NCBI GenBank assembly: GCA_031282125.1
Contig: JAITEH010000035.1
Coordinates: 1 to 5,813 of the forward strand
Direction: 5' to 3'
Source of the DNA: Campylobacteraceae bacterium
GTDB lineage: Bacteria > Campylobacterota > Campylobacteria > Campylobacterales > Campylobacteraceae
DNA: 5,813 nt
The notes under the pieces are model-generated. The model was given only the letters and a program-made list of their open reading frames with translations. It had not been told where the DNA came from and did no database searches. A program made the translations under genes and the position numbers. Shown here in pieces: positions 4,932 to 5,813 of the stretch; within the stretch, counting starts at the first letter, position 1; each line of letters begins with the position of its first letter.

Positions 4932-4992
4932 GTTTGTGCCTTTAAATAAAATCTTTTGTGTATAATACCAAAAAATTACCTAAGGGTAAAGC
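4932..4992. promoter_or_regulatory. Divergent promoter region with overlapping -10 elements
   Basis: This 61-bp gap separates the minus-strand operon from the helicase gene. On the plus strand TGTG-TATAAT (TATAAT at 4961-4966) is a near-perfect extended -10, placing transcription start near 4973 and a leader of about 20 nt. On the minus strand the same block reads TATTATA (4967-4961), a fair -10 that would give a leader of about 24 nt for the small membrane protein. No good -35 is seen for either; T- and A-rich tracts upstream fit the housekeeping promoters of Campylobacterota, which often lack a -35. Confidence 0.6.
4983..4986 (+). promoter_or_regulatory. Shine-Dalgarno for the GTG start of the helicase
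   Basis: AGGG stands six bases before GTG at 4993. An in-frame TAA at 4987-4989 lies between site and start, so translation cannot begin further upstream, and the next in-frame ATG is codon 107, after the Walker A motif. GTG is therefore the only sensible start. Confidence 0.8.
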
Positions 4993-5813
4993 GTGAAAGA
5001 GCTTGAAATTGCAAAAGAGATATTAAAAACAGACCACCTTTTTTTGACTGGCAGCAGCGGCGTGGGCAAAAGTTACCTCACGGCGCGTCTTATAGAAGCG
5101 TACAAAAAAGATAAAAAACAGGTCGTAACGCTCGGCAGCACGGGCATAAGTGCGGTAAATATCGGCGGACAGACGATACATAGCTTTTTTGCGTTTGGCA
5201 TCTGTAAAAACACCGAAGAGCTTTTAAGATACGACAAAAACAAAAGCAGGCTCAAAGAGCTGTACGGCATACTTTCCAACACAGACCTTTTGATAATAGA
5301 CGAAATCTCTATGGTTTCGGCGGCTCTCATGGAGATGATAAGGTATAGATTGAACGCTTCGGCATTTGGTGGTTCTATACTTTTCGTCGGGGATTTCTTC
5401 CAGCTTCCACCCGTACAAAGAAAAGACGAATTTGACGGCGGTTCGTTATTTGGCGATGAGATTTACGCATTTGAAAGCAGTGCATGGAAGAATTACAACC
5501 CCAAAATCATGGAACTTACGTATTCGAAAAGGACAAGCGACAAGCGGTTTTTTGACATACTCAATAGAGTGCGCAAAGGCGAGATAGACGAAGAGACGGT
5601 GCAGTTTTTTGAAAATCTGCGCCAAAACAGAACCGTAATGCTCTCAAATCCTACCGTGCTGTTCGGCAGAAATTACGAAGCCGAGAGAATGAACAAAAAA
5701 CGCTTAGATGAGTTAGACGACGAAGAGCGCACGCTGGAAGCCGAGTTCAATCTGCGCGAAAAAAGCCTTAGCCAAAGCAGAATCGAAAGCTGGCACAAAT
5801 CGCTGAATATCCC
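4993..5813 (+). CDS. PIF1/RecD-like superfamily 1 DNA helicase, N-terminal part
   Basis: Starting at GTG, 273 codons are open to the window edge with no stop, so the C-terminal half is missing. The first residues are MKELEIAKEILKTDHLFLTG. Motif I (Walker A) is GSSGVGKS at 20-27, motif Ia includes LGSTGISAVNIGGQTIHSFF (47-66), motif II (Walker B) is LLIIDEISMV at 99-108, motif III is GDFFQLPPV at 133-141, and ELTYSKRTSD near 174-183 carries the next conserved Arg. This order and spacing are those of PIF1-like 5'-3' helicases, which unwind DNA or remove obstacles such as G-quadruplexes. The canonical GTGKS is GVGKS here, a conservative change. The role in this organism (replication, repair or recombination) cannot be told from this part. 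It is divergent from the envelope operon and probably unrelated in function. Confidence 0.9.
   Translation, partial: MKELEIAKEILKTDHLFLTGSSGVGKSYLTARLIEAYKKDKKQVVTLGSTGISAVNIGGQTIHSFFAFGICKNTEELLRYDKNKSRLKELYGILSNTDLLIIDEISMVSAALMEMIRYRLNASAFGGSILFVGDFFQLPPVQRKDEFDGGSLFGDEIYAFESSAWKNYNPKIMELTYSKRTSDKRFFDILNRVRKGEIDEETVQFFENLRQNRTVMLSNPTVLFGRNYEAERMNKKRLDELDDEERTLEAEFNLREKSLSQSRIESWHKSLNI

Noticed and set aside
5073..5587. Minus-strand ORFs (5073-5330, 5224-5418) and a plus ORF (5366-5587) in the helicase region
   Set aside because: The GTG-started plus frame carries helicase motifs I, Ia, II and III across the same bases, so the others are shadows.

Overview
The window probably comes from a Campylobacterota (Epsilonproteobacteria) genome, perhaps a Sulfurimonas/Sulfurovum-like lineage. 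This rests on recalled family resemblance of the RmuC tail, the PIF1-like helicase, the SH3-NlpC/P60 protein and the M15 peptidase to proteins of that phylum, and on AT-rich, T-tract-rich DNA. No rRNA or other marker gene is present to fix the taxon.

Layout, left to right. (1) Positions 1-195 (+) hold the C-terminal end of rmuC. (2) Positions 196-1052 are about 860 bp of non-coding DNA built almost wholly of palindromes. Eight copies of small palindromic repeats fall into two core types: an S-type with the form ATTCCC-N8-GGGAAT and a G-type with the form ATTGC-N-GCAAT. Both share the same outer borders, GGATT...AATGAC. Between 370 and 586 lies a packed series of five unrelated hairpins, four of them with perfect stems of 11 bp or more. 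The repeats flanking this hairpin cluster are arranged as a mirror image (S,G minus / hairpins / G,S plus), so 222-719 resembles one composite element. (3) Positions 4931 down to 1053 (-) form a compact four-gene operon with junctions of +5, +8 and -4 nt. Its genes encode a small single-pass membrane protein, a 655-aa lipoprotein joining an SH3-NlpC/P60 endopeptidase to an M15 peptidase, an exported protein of unknown family, and an exported App1-like (DUF2183) HAD-fold phosphatase. (4) A 61-bp divergent intergenic region carries back-to-back -10 elements. (5) Positions 4993-5813 (+) hold the N-terminal 273 codons of a PIF1/RecD-like superfamily 1 helicase with a GTG start, cut by the window edge.

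How the genes may work together: every product of the minus-strand operon carries a membrane or export signal. Two peptidoglycan-hydrolase modules and one lipid-phosphatase-like module therefore sit outside the cytoplasm beside an unknown protein. I infer an envelope-remodelling unit acting on peptidoglycan and possibly on phospholipid, which I do not recognise as a described system. The repeat island downstream of it contains no credible gene; the small ORFs there follow the palindromes.
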